From: Streptomyces cucumeris
GTDB taxonomy: Bacteria; Actinomycetota; Actinomycetes; Streptomycetales; Streptomycetaceae
Assembly (NCBI RefSeq): GCF_024295805.1
Contig: NZ_JANCLX010000003.1
Span: 1-64,000 of the forward strand
Direction of reading: 5' to 3'
Length of the DNA stretch: 64,000 bases
Made by a program: the position numbers and the translations under genes. Numbering within the stretch: the stretch's first letter is position 1; every line of letters starts with the position of its first letter. This document shows positions 17,311-24,724 of the stretch, in pieces. Under the pieces are notes generated by a model. That model did no database searches, had not been told where the DNA came from, and saw nothing but the letters and a program-made list of their open reading frames with translations.

Positions 17311-20300
17311 GTGTCACGGCAGGTACTTACGGTCGGCCCGGAACAGCCGGACGGTTTCCGGACCATCGGTGAGGCGCTGGCCACGGCACGTACGGGGGCG
17401 GTCCTCCGCGTCCGTCCCGGCCGCTACCCCGAGAACCTCACCGTCCGCACCCGGGTGACCATCGTCGCCGAGGGCGAACCGGGCAGCGTGGAGATCTGTC
17501 CGCGCCGCGGCTCGGCGCTGACGTTGATGGCCGACGCGGTGATGCTCACCGATCTGACACTGCGCGGCGGTGGCGAGGACGTGCCCGTGGTCGATGTGCC
17601 ACGTGGTCAGGTCGCCATGGAGCGCTGCACCGTGATCGGCTCGGGGTGGACGGCGGTGCTGGCCAGGAACACCGGCTCGCTGGCCATGCGCGGCTGCCGG
17701 GTCACCAACCGCGAGGGCGCCGGCATCGTGGACACCTCCGAGAGCGGCAGCGCCATCGAGGACTGCGTCCTGGAGAACCTCGGCACCTCGGCCGTGGTCC
17801 TCAGCGAGAACGCGCGCTCCACCATCCGCGACTGCCGGATGCGGGACGCCCGGGGCAATGGTGTTCTCGCCAACGGCGAGGCACAGGGGTCCGTCGAGTC
17901 CTGCGACATCTCCGGGACCGACAAGCCCGCGATCGCCCTCGAGGGCAACAGCACCACCCGGGTGGTGCGCACCACCGTCCGGGACAGCGCCGTCGGCATC
18001 TATCTGACCAGCGGCTCCCGGCCCACCGTGGAGCAGGTGGCGGTCTCCGGCACCTCCGGCCCCGGGATCGCCCTGTCCGCTGGGGCCGATCCGCTGCTGC
18101 GCCGGTGCACCACCACCCGGACCAAGGGTTCCGGTCTGGTGGTCTCCGAACGCTCCCGCGGCACCTTCGAGGACTGCGAGTTCACCACGTCGACGGGGTC
18201 CGCGATCCGGGTGGCCGACTTCAGCTCGCCGTCCTTCCTCCACACGGTGGTGCGGGACTGCGCGGATCCGGTCGCGGCGGTGCTCCTCGTCGAGGACTCC
18301 ACCGCGGAGTTCGACCGGCTGGAGGTGTCGGGCGGCGCGGGAAGCGCCGTGTCGATCCGCTCGCGCGCCAACCCGCTGATCCGGCACGCCCGGTTCTCCT
18401 CCCCCGGCAGGTACGGCGTCGAGGTGGGTGACGAGGGCCGCGGACGGCTGGAGATGTGCACGGTGGAAGGCGCCACCGACACCGGGATCCGGATCGCCGA
18501 CGGTGGCAACACCCAGATCGGTGACTGTGTGGTGCGCTCCTCCGGGGAGACCGCGGTGTCCGTGGGCGGCGAGGGGATCGCCACGGTCCGGGACCTGGAG
18601 ATCGAGGACTGCGGCGCCTCCGGTGTGGCCGTCGACTCCGGCGGGGAGGCATCCCTGGCCCGGGTGCGGATCAGCGGCGCCGGAGCCCATGGTGTGCTCC
18701 TGGCGGCCGGGGCCCGCGCGGAACTGAACCGCTGCGAGGTGAGCGGCAGCGTCGGTGACGGCATCCGGGTGGACAGCGCCGAACCGGTCAGCGTCACCAA
18801 CTGCACGGTGCGGGACAACCGGGGCGCCGGGCTGACCCAGACCCGGGCGAGCGAGCGGCTGGAGGTGCTGGACCTCACCAGCGCCGACAACGGCACCCCG
18901 GACGTCTGGGGCGCCGAAGTGGCCGGGGGCGGCGGCGCGTCCGGCGCAAAGGACTCCGGCAGCGCCGAGCCCAAGGAGCCGCTGGAGGAACTGGAGGCCT
19001 TGATCGGCCTCGACGGCGTCAAACACCAGGTGCGGACCCTGGTCAACCTCAACCAACTCGCCCAGCGGCGCGCCCGGCTGGGCATGCCGGTGCCGTCCAT
19101 GAGCCGCCATCTGGTGTTCGCAGGACCGCCCGGCACCGGCAAGACCACCGTGGCCCGGCTCTACGGTTCCATCCTCGCCCAGCTCGGCGTGCTGCCCTCC
19201 GGCCATCTCGTCGAGGTGTCCCGCGCCGATCTGGTGGCGCAGGTCATCGGCGGTACGGCCATCAAGACCACCGAAGCGTTCAACGAGGCCATCGGCGGTG
19301 TGCTGTTCATCGACGAGGCGTACACCCTCACCCCCGAGGGCGGCAGTTCCAACGACTTCGGCCGCGAGGCCGTGGACACCCTGCTGAAGCTGATGGAGGA
19401 CCACCGCGAGGACGTGGTGGTCATCGCCGCCGGATACTCCTCGGAGATGGGCTCCTTCCTGGACTCCAACCCCGGTCTCGCCTCCCGCTTCACCCGCACC
19501 ATCGAGTTCACCAACTACTCGGTGGCGGAGCTGGTGACCATCACGGAGAGCATGTGCGGCTCCCACCAGTACGAGCTGGGGCCGGGCACCACGGACGCGC
19601 TCGCCGCCCACTTCGAGCGGATGCCCCGGGACGCCACGTTCGGCAACGGCCGTGCTGCACGGCGGGTCTTCGAGGAGATGGTCGACCGCCAGGCGTTCCG
19701 GCTCGCCACCATGTCCGAGCCCGCCGAACGGGATCTGACGCTGCTGCTGCCCGAGGACATCTGCGATGACTCCGCCGCCGAGCAGGGGCCCGGCGAGGAC
19801 CGCGAGGCACTGCTGGCCCGGCTGGAGGCGATGGTGGGCCTCGGCGCGGTCAAGCGCGAGGTCACTGATCTGGTGAGCCTGCTCACCACGGCGCGGCAGC
19901 GCGAGGCCGCCGGACTGCCCGCGCCGCGTATCAGCCAGCATCTGGTGTTCTCGGGTCCGCCCGGAACCGGCAAGACCACCGTGGCCCGGCTGTACGCCGG
20001 GATCCTGCACTCCCTGGGTGTGCTGCCGCGCGGCCAGCTCATCGAGGTGGCCCGGGCGGATCTGGTGGGCCGCTACGTGGGCCACACCGCGCAGCTCACC
20101 AAGGAGGTCTTCGACAGCGCCAAGGGCGGTGTGCTGTTCATCGACGAGGCGTACACCCTCACCCCCGAGGGGTCCTCCTCCGACTTCGGCCGGGAGGCCG
20201 TGGACACCCTGCTGAAGCTGATGGAGGACCACCGGGACGAGGTGGTGGTGATCGTGGCGGGCTACACGGACGAGATGCGCCGGTTCCTGGACTCCAACCC

Positions 20301-20619
20301 CGGTCTGGCCTCGCGCTTCTCACGCTTCGTGGAGTTCGAGAACTACTCCACCGATGAGCTCCTCACCATCCTGGAGCGGCATGCGGAGGACTCCGGCTAC
20401 TCCTGCCCGGCGGACACCCTCGGCGCGCTGCGCGAGCGGGTGGAATCCCTCCCGCGCGACCGGTCGTTCGGCAACGCGCGGCTGGCGCGGAAGCTGCTGG
20501 AGAGCATGATCACCCAGCAGGCCCGCCGGCTCACGGCGAAGGCCCAGCCGAGCGTGGACGATCTGCGGACGCTGCTGCCGGACGACCTGCCCGCCGCGGG
20601 TCTCGGCGCGCTCGGCTGA
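17311..20619 (+). CDS. EccA-like protein: right-handed beta-helix fused to two CbbX/SpoVK AAA+ modules
   Basis: An 1102-residue protein. The GTG start at 17311 follows CAGGAGGG at the ideal distance. Residues about 1-560 are a parallel beta-helix with many ~23-residue PbH1 coils of the pattern D-C-x-(V/M)-x-(D/G)-(A/S)-x-G-x-(G/A)-(V/I). Two AAA+ domains of the CbbX/SpoVK/EccA family follow: Walker A GPPGTGKTT at 605-613 and 882-890, and Walker B LFIDEAYTL near 666 and 943, both followed by the DFGREAVDTLLKLMEDHR segment. EccA ATPases act as cytosolic chaperones for ESX substrates; here the usual TPR domain is replaced by a beta-helix and the ATPase is doubled. It probably handles the locus' substrates, although the N-terminal part could bind polysaccharide or protein. 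The final stop is followed by the poly-G hairpin. Confidence 0.88.
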   Translation: MSRQVLTVGPEQPDGFRTIGEALATARTGAVLRVRPGRYPENLTVRTRVTIVAEGEPGSVEICPRRGSALTLMADAVMLTDLTLRGGGEDVPVVDVPRGQVAMERCTVIGSGWTAVLARNTGSLAMRGCRVTNREGAGIVDTSESGSAIEDCVLENLGTSAVVLSENARSTIRDCRMRDARGNGVLANGEAQGSVESCDISGTDKPAIALEGNSTTRVVRTTVRDSAVGIYLTSGSRPTVEQVAVSGTSGPGIALSAGADPLLRRCTTTRTKGSGLVVSERSRGTFEDCEFTTSTGSAIRVADFSSPSFLHTVVRDCADPVAAVLLVEDSTAEFDRLEVSGGAGSAVSIRSRANPLIRHARFSSPGRYGVEVGDEGRGRLEMCTVEGATDTGIRIADGGNTQIGDCVVRSSGETAVSVGGEGIATVRDLEIEDCGASGVAVDSGGEASLARVRISGAGAHGVLLAAGARAELNRCEVSGSVGDGIRVDSAEPVSVTNCTVRDNRGAGLTQTRASERLEVLDLTSADNGTPDVWGAEVAGGGGASGAKDSGSAEPKEPLEELEALIGLDGVKHQVRTLVNLNQLAQRRARLGMPVPSMSRHLVFAGPPGTGKTTVARLYGSILAQLGVLPSGHLVEVSRADLVAQVIGGTAIKTTEAFNEAIGGVLFIDEAYTLTPEGGSSNDFGREAVDTLLKLMEDHREDVVVIAAGYSSEMGSFLDSNPGLASRFTRTIEFTNYSVAELVTITESMCGSHQYELGPGTTDALAAHFERMPRDATFGNGRAARRVFEEMVDRQAFRLATMSEPAERDLTLLLPEDICDDSAAEQGPGEDREALLARLEAMVGLGAVKREVTDLVSLLTTARQREAAGLPAPRISQHLVFSGPPGTGKTTVARLYAGILHSLGVLPRGQLIEVARADLVGRYVGHTAQLTKEVFDSAKGGVLFIDEAYTLTPEGSSSDFGREAVDTLLKLMEDHRDEVVVIVAGYTDEMRRFLDSNPGLASRFSRFVEFENYSTDELLTILERHAEDSGYSCPADTLGALRERVESLPRDRSFGNARLARKLLESMITQQARRLTAKAQPSVDDLRTLLPDDLPAAGLGALG

Positions 20620-20627
20620 CGGCAACC

Positions 20628-20771
20628 ACACACGCGGTGGTGGGGGGGGGGGGGCCGCGGCGGGGGGGGGGCCCAGCCGCGGGGCAGACGCGACCCGCGC
20701 CCCCCGGCCCCCCCCCCCCCCCGGGGGGGGGGGGCCCCCCCCCGGGGGGGGGGCCCCCCACCACCGCGTGT
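20628..20771. terminator. Long G/C homopolymer palindrome between convergent genes
   Basis: An inverted repeat with arms ACACGCGGTGGTGGGG and CCCCACCACCGCGTGT encloses about 110 bases that are mostly runs of G or C, up to about 16 long. It lies exactly between the stop of the EccA-like gene and the stop of the convergent hydrolase gene, so a bidirectional terminator is the obvious role. The interior may be misassembled or unreliable because such palindromes are hard to sequence. A nearly identical design recurs at 43698-43807. Confidence 0.6.
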
Positions 20772-20783
20772 GGAACGGGCGAT

Positions 20784-21356
20784 TCACCGCTCTCCGAGCC
20801 ATGTCTCCGCCGTCGTGACCCGCGCGCCCCGCTCGGGGAAGATCCGCTCCATGAAGACGTCATGGACGTCCCGCTCGGCGTCCGCGCAGGCGTCGTCCAG
20901 GACGGTGACCCGGTAGTCGCGGTCCATGGCGTCGTAGAGCGTGGCCGCGACCATGGCGCTGGTCGCCACTCCGGTCAGCACGATCGATTCGATGTGCTGG
21001 GCGCGCAGCACCAGGTCGAGTTCGGTCCCGGCGAACGCGCTGGCGCGGCGTTTGGTGATGACGACATCCTCCGCCGTCGGTGCCAGGTCCGGTGTGACGT
21101 CCGTTTCCCCGGACCCCTCGTGGAAGAGCGTGCCGGACCGGTGGAATGCGGTGAGCACCGTGTTGTTCGCGGAGACATCGATTCCCGAGGCGCGCAGTTC
21201 GGTGCGGATGAACACGACGAGCACATCGTGTGCGGCACGCGCCGCGGGTACCAGCGTCCGCAGCGGGGCCAGGGGTGCCCTGGTGAAGGGGTAGTTCTCC
21301 AGGATGCCCGTCTGCATATCGCCGACGATCAGTGCGGTGGTGGTGCGTCCGGTCAC
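20784..21356 (-). CDS. Isochorismatase-fold protein (cysteine-hydrolase family), catalytic Cys not seen
   Basis: A 190-residue protein. The GTG start at 21356 overlaps the stop of the MFS gene (GTGA). The alpha/beta core is clear: ALIVGDMQTGIL with the first catalytic Asp, and VVITKRRASAFAGTELDLVL with the expected Lys. The nucleophile loop reads TGVATSAMVAATLYDAMDRDY, where active hydrolases have Cys at the position occupied here by Met or Ala. It may therefore be a non-hydrolytic member, a binding protein, or use another residue. The context (ATP-dependent hydantoinase subunits) would suit an N-carbamoyl-amino-acid or carbamoylsarcosine amidase, but the missing Cys argues against a classical one. 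Confidence 0.8.
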   Translation of the reverse strand: MTGRTTTALIVGDMQTGILENYPFTRAPLAPLRTLVPAARAAHDVLVVFIRTELRASGIDVSANNTVLTAFHRSGTLFHEGSGETDVTPDLAPTAEDVVITKRRASAFAGTELDLVLRAQHIESIVLTGVATSAMVAATLYDAMDRDYRVTVLDDACADAERDVHDVFMERIFPERGARVTTAETWLGER

Positions 21357-22738
21357 GCGGTCTCCTTCGTGTCGTGGGTCTGCGGCAGTGGGTCCCGCCG
21401 CTGTGGCGGTGGATCCTGGGCGGCCGACGCTTCCGCCTTCCGCCCGGCCGTCAGCAGGATCACCAGTCCCCCGGACATGATGAGGGCGATGGCCAGGAGG
21501 GCGTAGGTGAAATCGCCGGTCGCGTCCGCGATGGCGCCGGTCATATAGGGGCCGAGGAAGCCGCCGGCGTTGCTCACCGAGTTGATCAATGCGATGCCCG
21601 AAGCCGCGGCGGCGCCGGTCAGGCACAGCGGAGGGAGTCGCCAGAACTGCGGCATGGCGGTGAAGATCCCGGAGACGCTGACGCAGAACGCGGCGATGAA
21701 CAGGACATCGTGGTGGGTGAAGGTGGCCAGCACCAGCCCCACCACACCGAAGGCCAGCGGTATCGCCGTGGAGAACACCGCGGACCGGCGTGCCGCCACC
21801 TTCGCCCAGCCGAGCATGGCGAGGATGGCGATCGCCGACGGGATTCCGGCGAGCAGCACACTGCTGACATCGGAGACGGCGGAGGCGTGGCCGGTGAGGG
21901 TGGCGATCATCGTCGGCAGGAAGAAGGCGATGGGGTACAGGCCGAAGACGATGGCGAAGAAGGCGAGGGAGAGCATCCAGACCCGTCCGCTGGAGAGCGC
22001 CTGGCGCATTCCGGTGAGCGCGCCGTCTGCGTTCTGACGGGCGGTCTCCTGGCCGAGCCGCCGCTGGATGGCGTCCTTCTCCTCGGGGGTCAGCCAGCGG
22101 GCGTCGGCGGGACGGTCCGGCAGGAAGGCGTAGATGACGATTCCGGAGACCACGGTGAACAGGCCCTCGGTGAAGAACAGAGACCGCCACCCGGTGTGCC
22201 CGGTGAGCTGTTGGCCCCAGGACAGCATGGCCGCGGCGAGGGGTGAGCCGATGATGCCGGACAGCGGAAGCATGATGAAGAAGGCCGACATGGCCCAGGC
22301 GCGCTGTCTCCTGGGGAACCAGAAGGTCAGGTACAGCAGGATTCCGGCGGCGAGACCGGCCTCCGCGAAGCCCAGCAGGATCCTGGCGGCGTAGAGCTGG
22401 GCCACGTTCTGCACGGCCCCGGTCGCCATGGTGACCAGACCCCAGGAGACCAGGATGCGGGTGATCCATTTCCGCGCCCCGAACCGGCGCAGCATCATAT
22501 TGCTCGGTATCTCCACGAGGACATAGCCGATGAAGAACAGGCCGGAGGCCAGGCCCGCTTGTCCGGCGGTCATGCCGAGGCTCTTGCTGAGCGGCTGTGC
22601 CGCATAGCCGAGGTTGGCACGGTCGATATAGCTCATCACATAGGCGAGGCCGATGAGCGGGATGATGCGTAGACCTGTTCTGCGCCATACCCGGCGCATC
22701 TCGTCGTCGGTCGGTACGGGGGTGGTGACCTCGGCCAT
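21353..22738 (-). CDS. MFS permease of the anion/cation symporter type
   Basis: A 461-residue protein with twelve hydrophobic segments and the N-terminal signature IIPLIGLAYVMSYIDRANLG (D-R-x-N-x-G), typical of the ACS family (phthalate, tartrate, hexuronate and allantoate-like permeases). SGLFFIGYVLVEIPSNMMLRRFGARKWI follows as the inter-helix 2/3 motif. It is probably the uptake system for the substrate of the hydantoinase operon, i.e. an organic acid or ureide. It is transcribed leftward after hyuB, separated from it by 252 bases that contain the MITE-like element, and is translationally coupled to the isochorismatase-fold gene. Confidence 0.88.
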   Translation of the reverse strand: MAEVTTPVPTDDEMRRVWRRTGLRIIPLIGLAYVMSYIDRANLGYAAQPLSKSLGMTAGQAGLASGLFFIGYVLVEIPSNMMLRRFGARKWITRILVSWGLVTMATGAVQNVAQLYAARILLGFAEAGLAAGILLYLTFWFPRRQRAWAMSAFFIMLPLSGIIGSPLAAAMLSWGQQLTGHTGWRSLFFTEGLFTVVSGIVIYAFLPDRPADARWLTPEEKDAIQRRLGQETARQNADGALTGMRQALSSGRVWMLSLAFFAIVFGLYPIAFFLPTMIATLTGHASAVSDVSSVLLAGIPSAIAILAMLGWAKVAARRSAVFSTAIPLAFGVVGLVLATFTHHDVLFIAAFCVSVSGIFTAMPQFWRLPPLCLTGAAAASGIALINSVSNAGGFLGPYMTGAIADATGDFTYALLAIALIMSGGLVILLTAGRKAEASAAQDPPPQRRDPLPQTHDTKETA

Positions 22739-22830
22739 GGCGGGGTCCTCTCGATGAGCGGGTCCGAGGGTGGTGAGGTGGGGGGTTGGGGCAATCGCGC
22801 GGGGACGGGGTGTCCCGTTCTCGCCGCTAG

Positions 22831-22990
22831 GCCGTGTCTTGTGGATCGGCTCGGATCAGCCCGCGGCGTCTGGTGCGGTGGATCGCAAGGCGGAGGGGCG
22901 TCCTCGTAGTGGGCCTACTCGGATGCTCCGACAACGCAGCGAGGTGCCGTGCCAGGCGTCGCGGGCCCGAGGTGATCCACAAGACACGGC
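22831..22990. mobile_element. 160-bp MITE-like element with 17-bp perfect terminal inverted repeats
   Basis: The ends GCCGTGTCTTGTGGATC (22831-22847) and GATCCACAAGACACGGC (22974-22990) are perfect reverse complements. The element is flanked on both sides by CTAG (22827-22830, 22991-22994), which looks like a 4-bp target duplication of the kind made by IS5-related elements. The 126-base interior has no ORF. The right-hand CTAG supplies the TAG stop codon of hyuB. This is most simply a non-autonomous transposon; the mobilising transposase is not in the window. Confidence 0.8.
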
Positions 22991-24724
22991 CTAGTGGCGC
23001 GGGGCGGCGCGGCGCCGCCGGGTCTCCGCGGCGTCGATCTCGCCGTCGGCGGTGATGACCACGCCGTAGTCGCGGATCGCGCCGGAGATGGTGACCTTTC
23101 CGTCGAGGACGTCCCGCAGGACGTGTCCGGGGTCGCGGGTGAAGGGGTCGCCGTGACCTCCCCCGCCGGCGGTGATGTGCCGGTGGCGGTCGCCTGCGCC
23201 GAGCTCCCGGACCACCTTGGCCGGGAGCACCTGCTCATGGCGGGTACCGGGGTTGAGGATGTTGGCGGAGGTGGTGCCCGGGGATCCGCCCCGGAGTCCG
23301 TAGGGCAGATGGATCCGCCGGTCGGAGCGGATCTGCACCGAGACCGCGGGGGCGAGCACCGTCATATCGCGGAAGGTGGACAGACCGCCGCGCCACCGGC
23401 CGGGGCCGCCGGTGTCGGGCAGATAGCCGTAGCCGTCGATACGCACATGGCCGGCCTGTTCGAGCTCCTCCACCGGTATGTTGGCCAGGTTGGCACCGAG
23501 CGGGCTGATGCCGTCCACCCCGTCACGGTCCGGCCGGGCTCCCCAGGCCCCGCACAGGATGTCCCACAGCACGCTGGTGGTTCCGTCGGCGCCGGTGACA
23601 CCGATGGCCACGGAATCGGGACCGCCGTCGCCCGCGGCGGGGACCCGCTCGGGGAAGACCGGTGCCAGCGCTCCGAGGACGGTGTCGATGATGCGGTAGG
23701 CCACCAGGCCCCGGGCGCCACGGGCTGCGGGCCGCCTGCCGTTGAGAATGGAGGCTTCGGGGATGGTGAAGCCGATCGGGCGGTAGAAGCCGCTGTTGGC
23801 GGGGATGTCGGAGCCCAGGGCGCCCTGGAGGGCGGCGTAGGAGGCGGACCGGGTGAAGGACGCGGTGGCGTTGAGGGCCGAGGCCACCTGGGGGGAGGAT
23901 CCGGTGAAGTCCAGGTGCAGGGTGTCGCCGGTGATGGTGACGGTGACGCGGAAGGGGATGGGCGGCGAGCCCATACCGTCGTCGTCGATGAAGTCCTCGA
24001 ACGCGTAGGCGCCGTCGGGGGCTTCGGCGAGCGCCGCGCGCAGCAGTGTCTCGGAGTGGTCGAGGAGTTCCTCGTTGAGCGCGGCGAGCCCCTCGGTGCC
24101 GTGACGTTCGGCCAGTTCCCTGAGTCCCTGGCCGCCCGCGTGGCACGCGGCGAGCTGTGCCTCCAGATCGCCGCGCAGCAGGGCGGGTTCGCGTACGTTG
24201 CGCAGGATGAGTGCGAGGAAGGTCTCGTTGAGCCGTCCCGCCTCGTACAGCCGGGACGGCGGGATCTGCACACCTTCGGCGAAGATGCTGGTGGACTGCA
24301 CCGCCATGGACCCCGCGGCCCAGCCTCCCACGTCCACGTGGTTGACCACGGTGACCGAGTAGCCGATGAGCTCCCGCGCCGGGGTGAACACCGGCGCGAC
24401 CGCGAAGATGTCGGGCAGATGCATACCGCCCAGGTCGGGGTCGTTGAGCAGATACACATCGCCCGGACGGACCGTGTCACCGAACGCGTCCAGCACCGCG
24501 CTCATGGCGTCGGGGAGGGAACCGAGGTGCACCGGACAGGTGTTGGCCTGCGCGATCACCCGCCCCGAGGCGTCGCACAGCGCGGCGGAGAAGTCCATGC
24601 TGGACGCGACGATCTGGGAGTGCGCGGTGCGCAGGATGGTGATGGCCATCTCGTCCGCGAGTCCGGTGACCGCGTTCCGGTGGACCTCGAACGTGGCGGC
24701 GTCGCTGATCGGGCGCGGGCTCAT
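22991..24724 (-). CDS. hyuB: Hydantoinase B / N-methylhydantoinase-type subunit B
   Basis: A 577-residue protein whose ATG at 24724 overlaps the hyuA stop (ATGA). HyuB signatures are present in order: FEVHRNAVTGLADEMAITI at the start, SSMDFSAALCDASGRVIAQ, HLGSLPDAM, DVYLLNDPDLGGMHLPDI, and a C-terminal GGGGHGDP loop. With HyuA it forms an ATP-dependent ring-opening hydrolase; known members act on hydantoins, N-methylhydantoin, 5-oxoproline or acetophenone-type substrates, so the exact substrate cannot be read from sequence. The last codons (RRAAPRH) end in the CTAG that borders the MITE-like element, so the native C-terminus may have been altered by that insertion. Confidence 0.9.
   Translation of the reverse strand: MSPRPISDAATFEVHRNAVTGLADEMAITILRTAHSQIVASSMDFSAALCDASGRVIAQANTCPVHLGSLPDAMSAVLDAFGDTVRPGDVYLLNDPDLGGMHLPDIFAVAPVFTPARELIGYSVTVVNHVDVGGWAAGSMAVQSTSIFAEGVQIPPSRLYEAGRLNETFLALILRNVREPALLRGDLEAQLAACHAGGQGLRELAERHGTEGLAALNEELLDHSETLLRAALAEAPDGAYAFEDFIDDDGMGSPPIPFRVTVTITGDTLHLDFTGSSPQVASALNATASFTRSASYAALQGALGSDIPANSGFYRPIGFTIPEASILNGRRPAARGARGLVAYRIIDTVLGALAPVFPERVPAAGDGGPDSVAIGVTGADGTTSVLWDILCGAWGARPDRDGVDGISPLGANLANIPVEELEQAGHVRIDGYGYLPDTGGPGRWRGGLSTFRDMTVLAPAVSVQIRSDRRIHLPYGLRGGSPGTTSANILNPGTRHEQVLPAKVVRELGAGDRHRHITAGGGGHGDPFTRDPGHVLRDVLDGKVTISGAIRDYGVVITADGEIDAAETRRRRAAPRH

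Noticed and set aside
17314..20232. A 972-codon minus-strand open frame opposite the EccA-like gene
   Set aside because: Antisense shadow of the beta-helix/AAA+ gene; repetitive composition without recognisable domains.
22831..22990. A terminator or attenuator hairpin between hyuB and the permease gene
   Set aside because: The arms are 126 bases apart with CTAG duplicated outside them, which fits a transposon-like element much better than an RNA hairpin.
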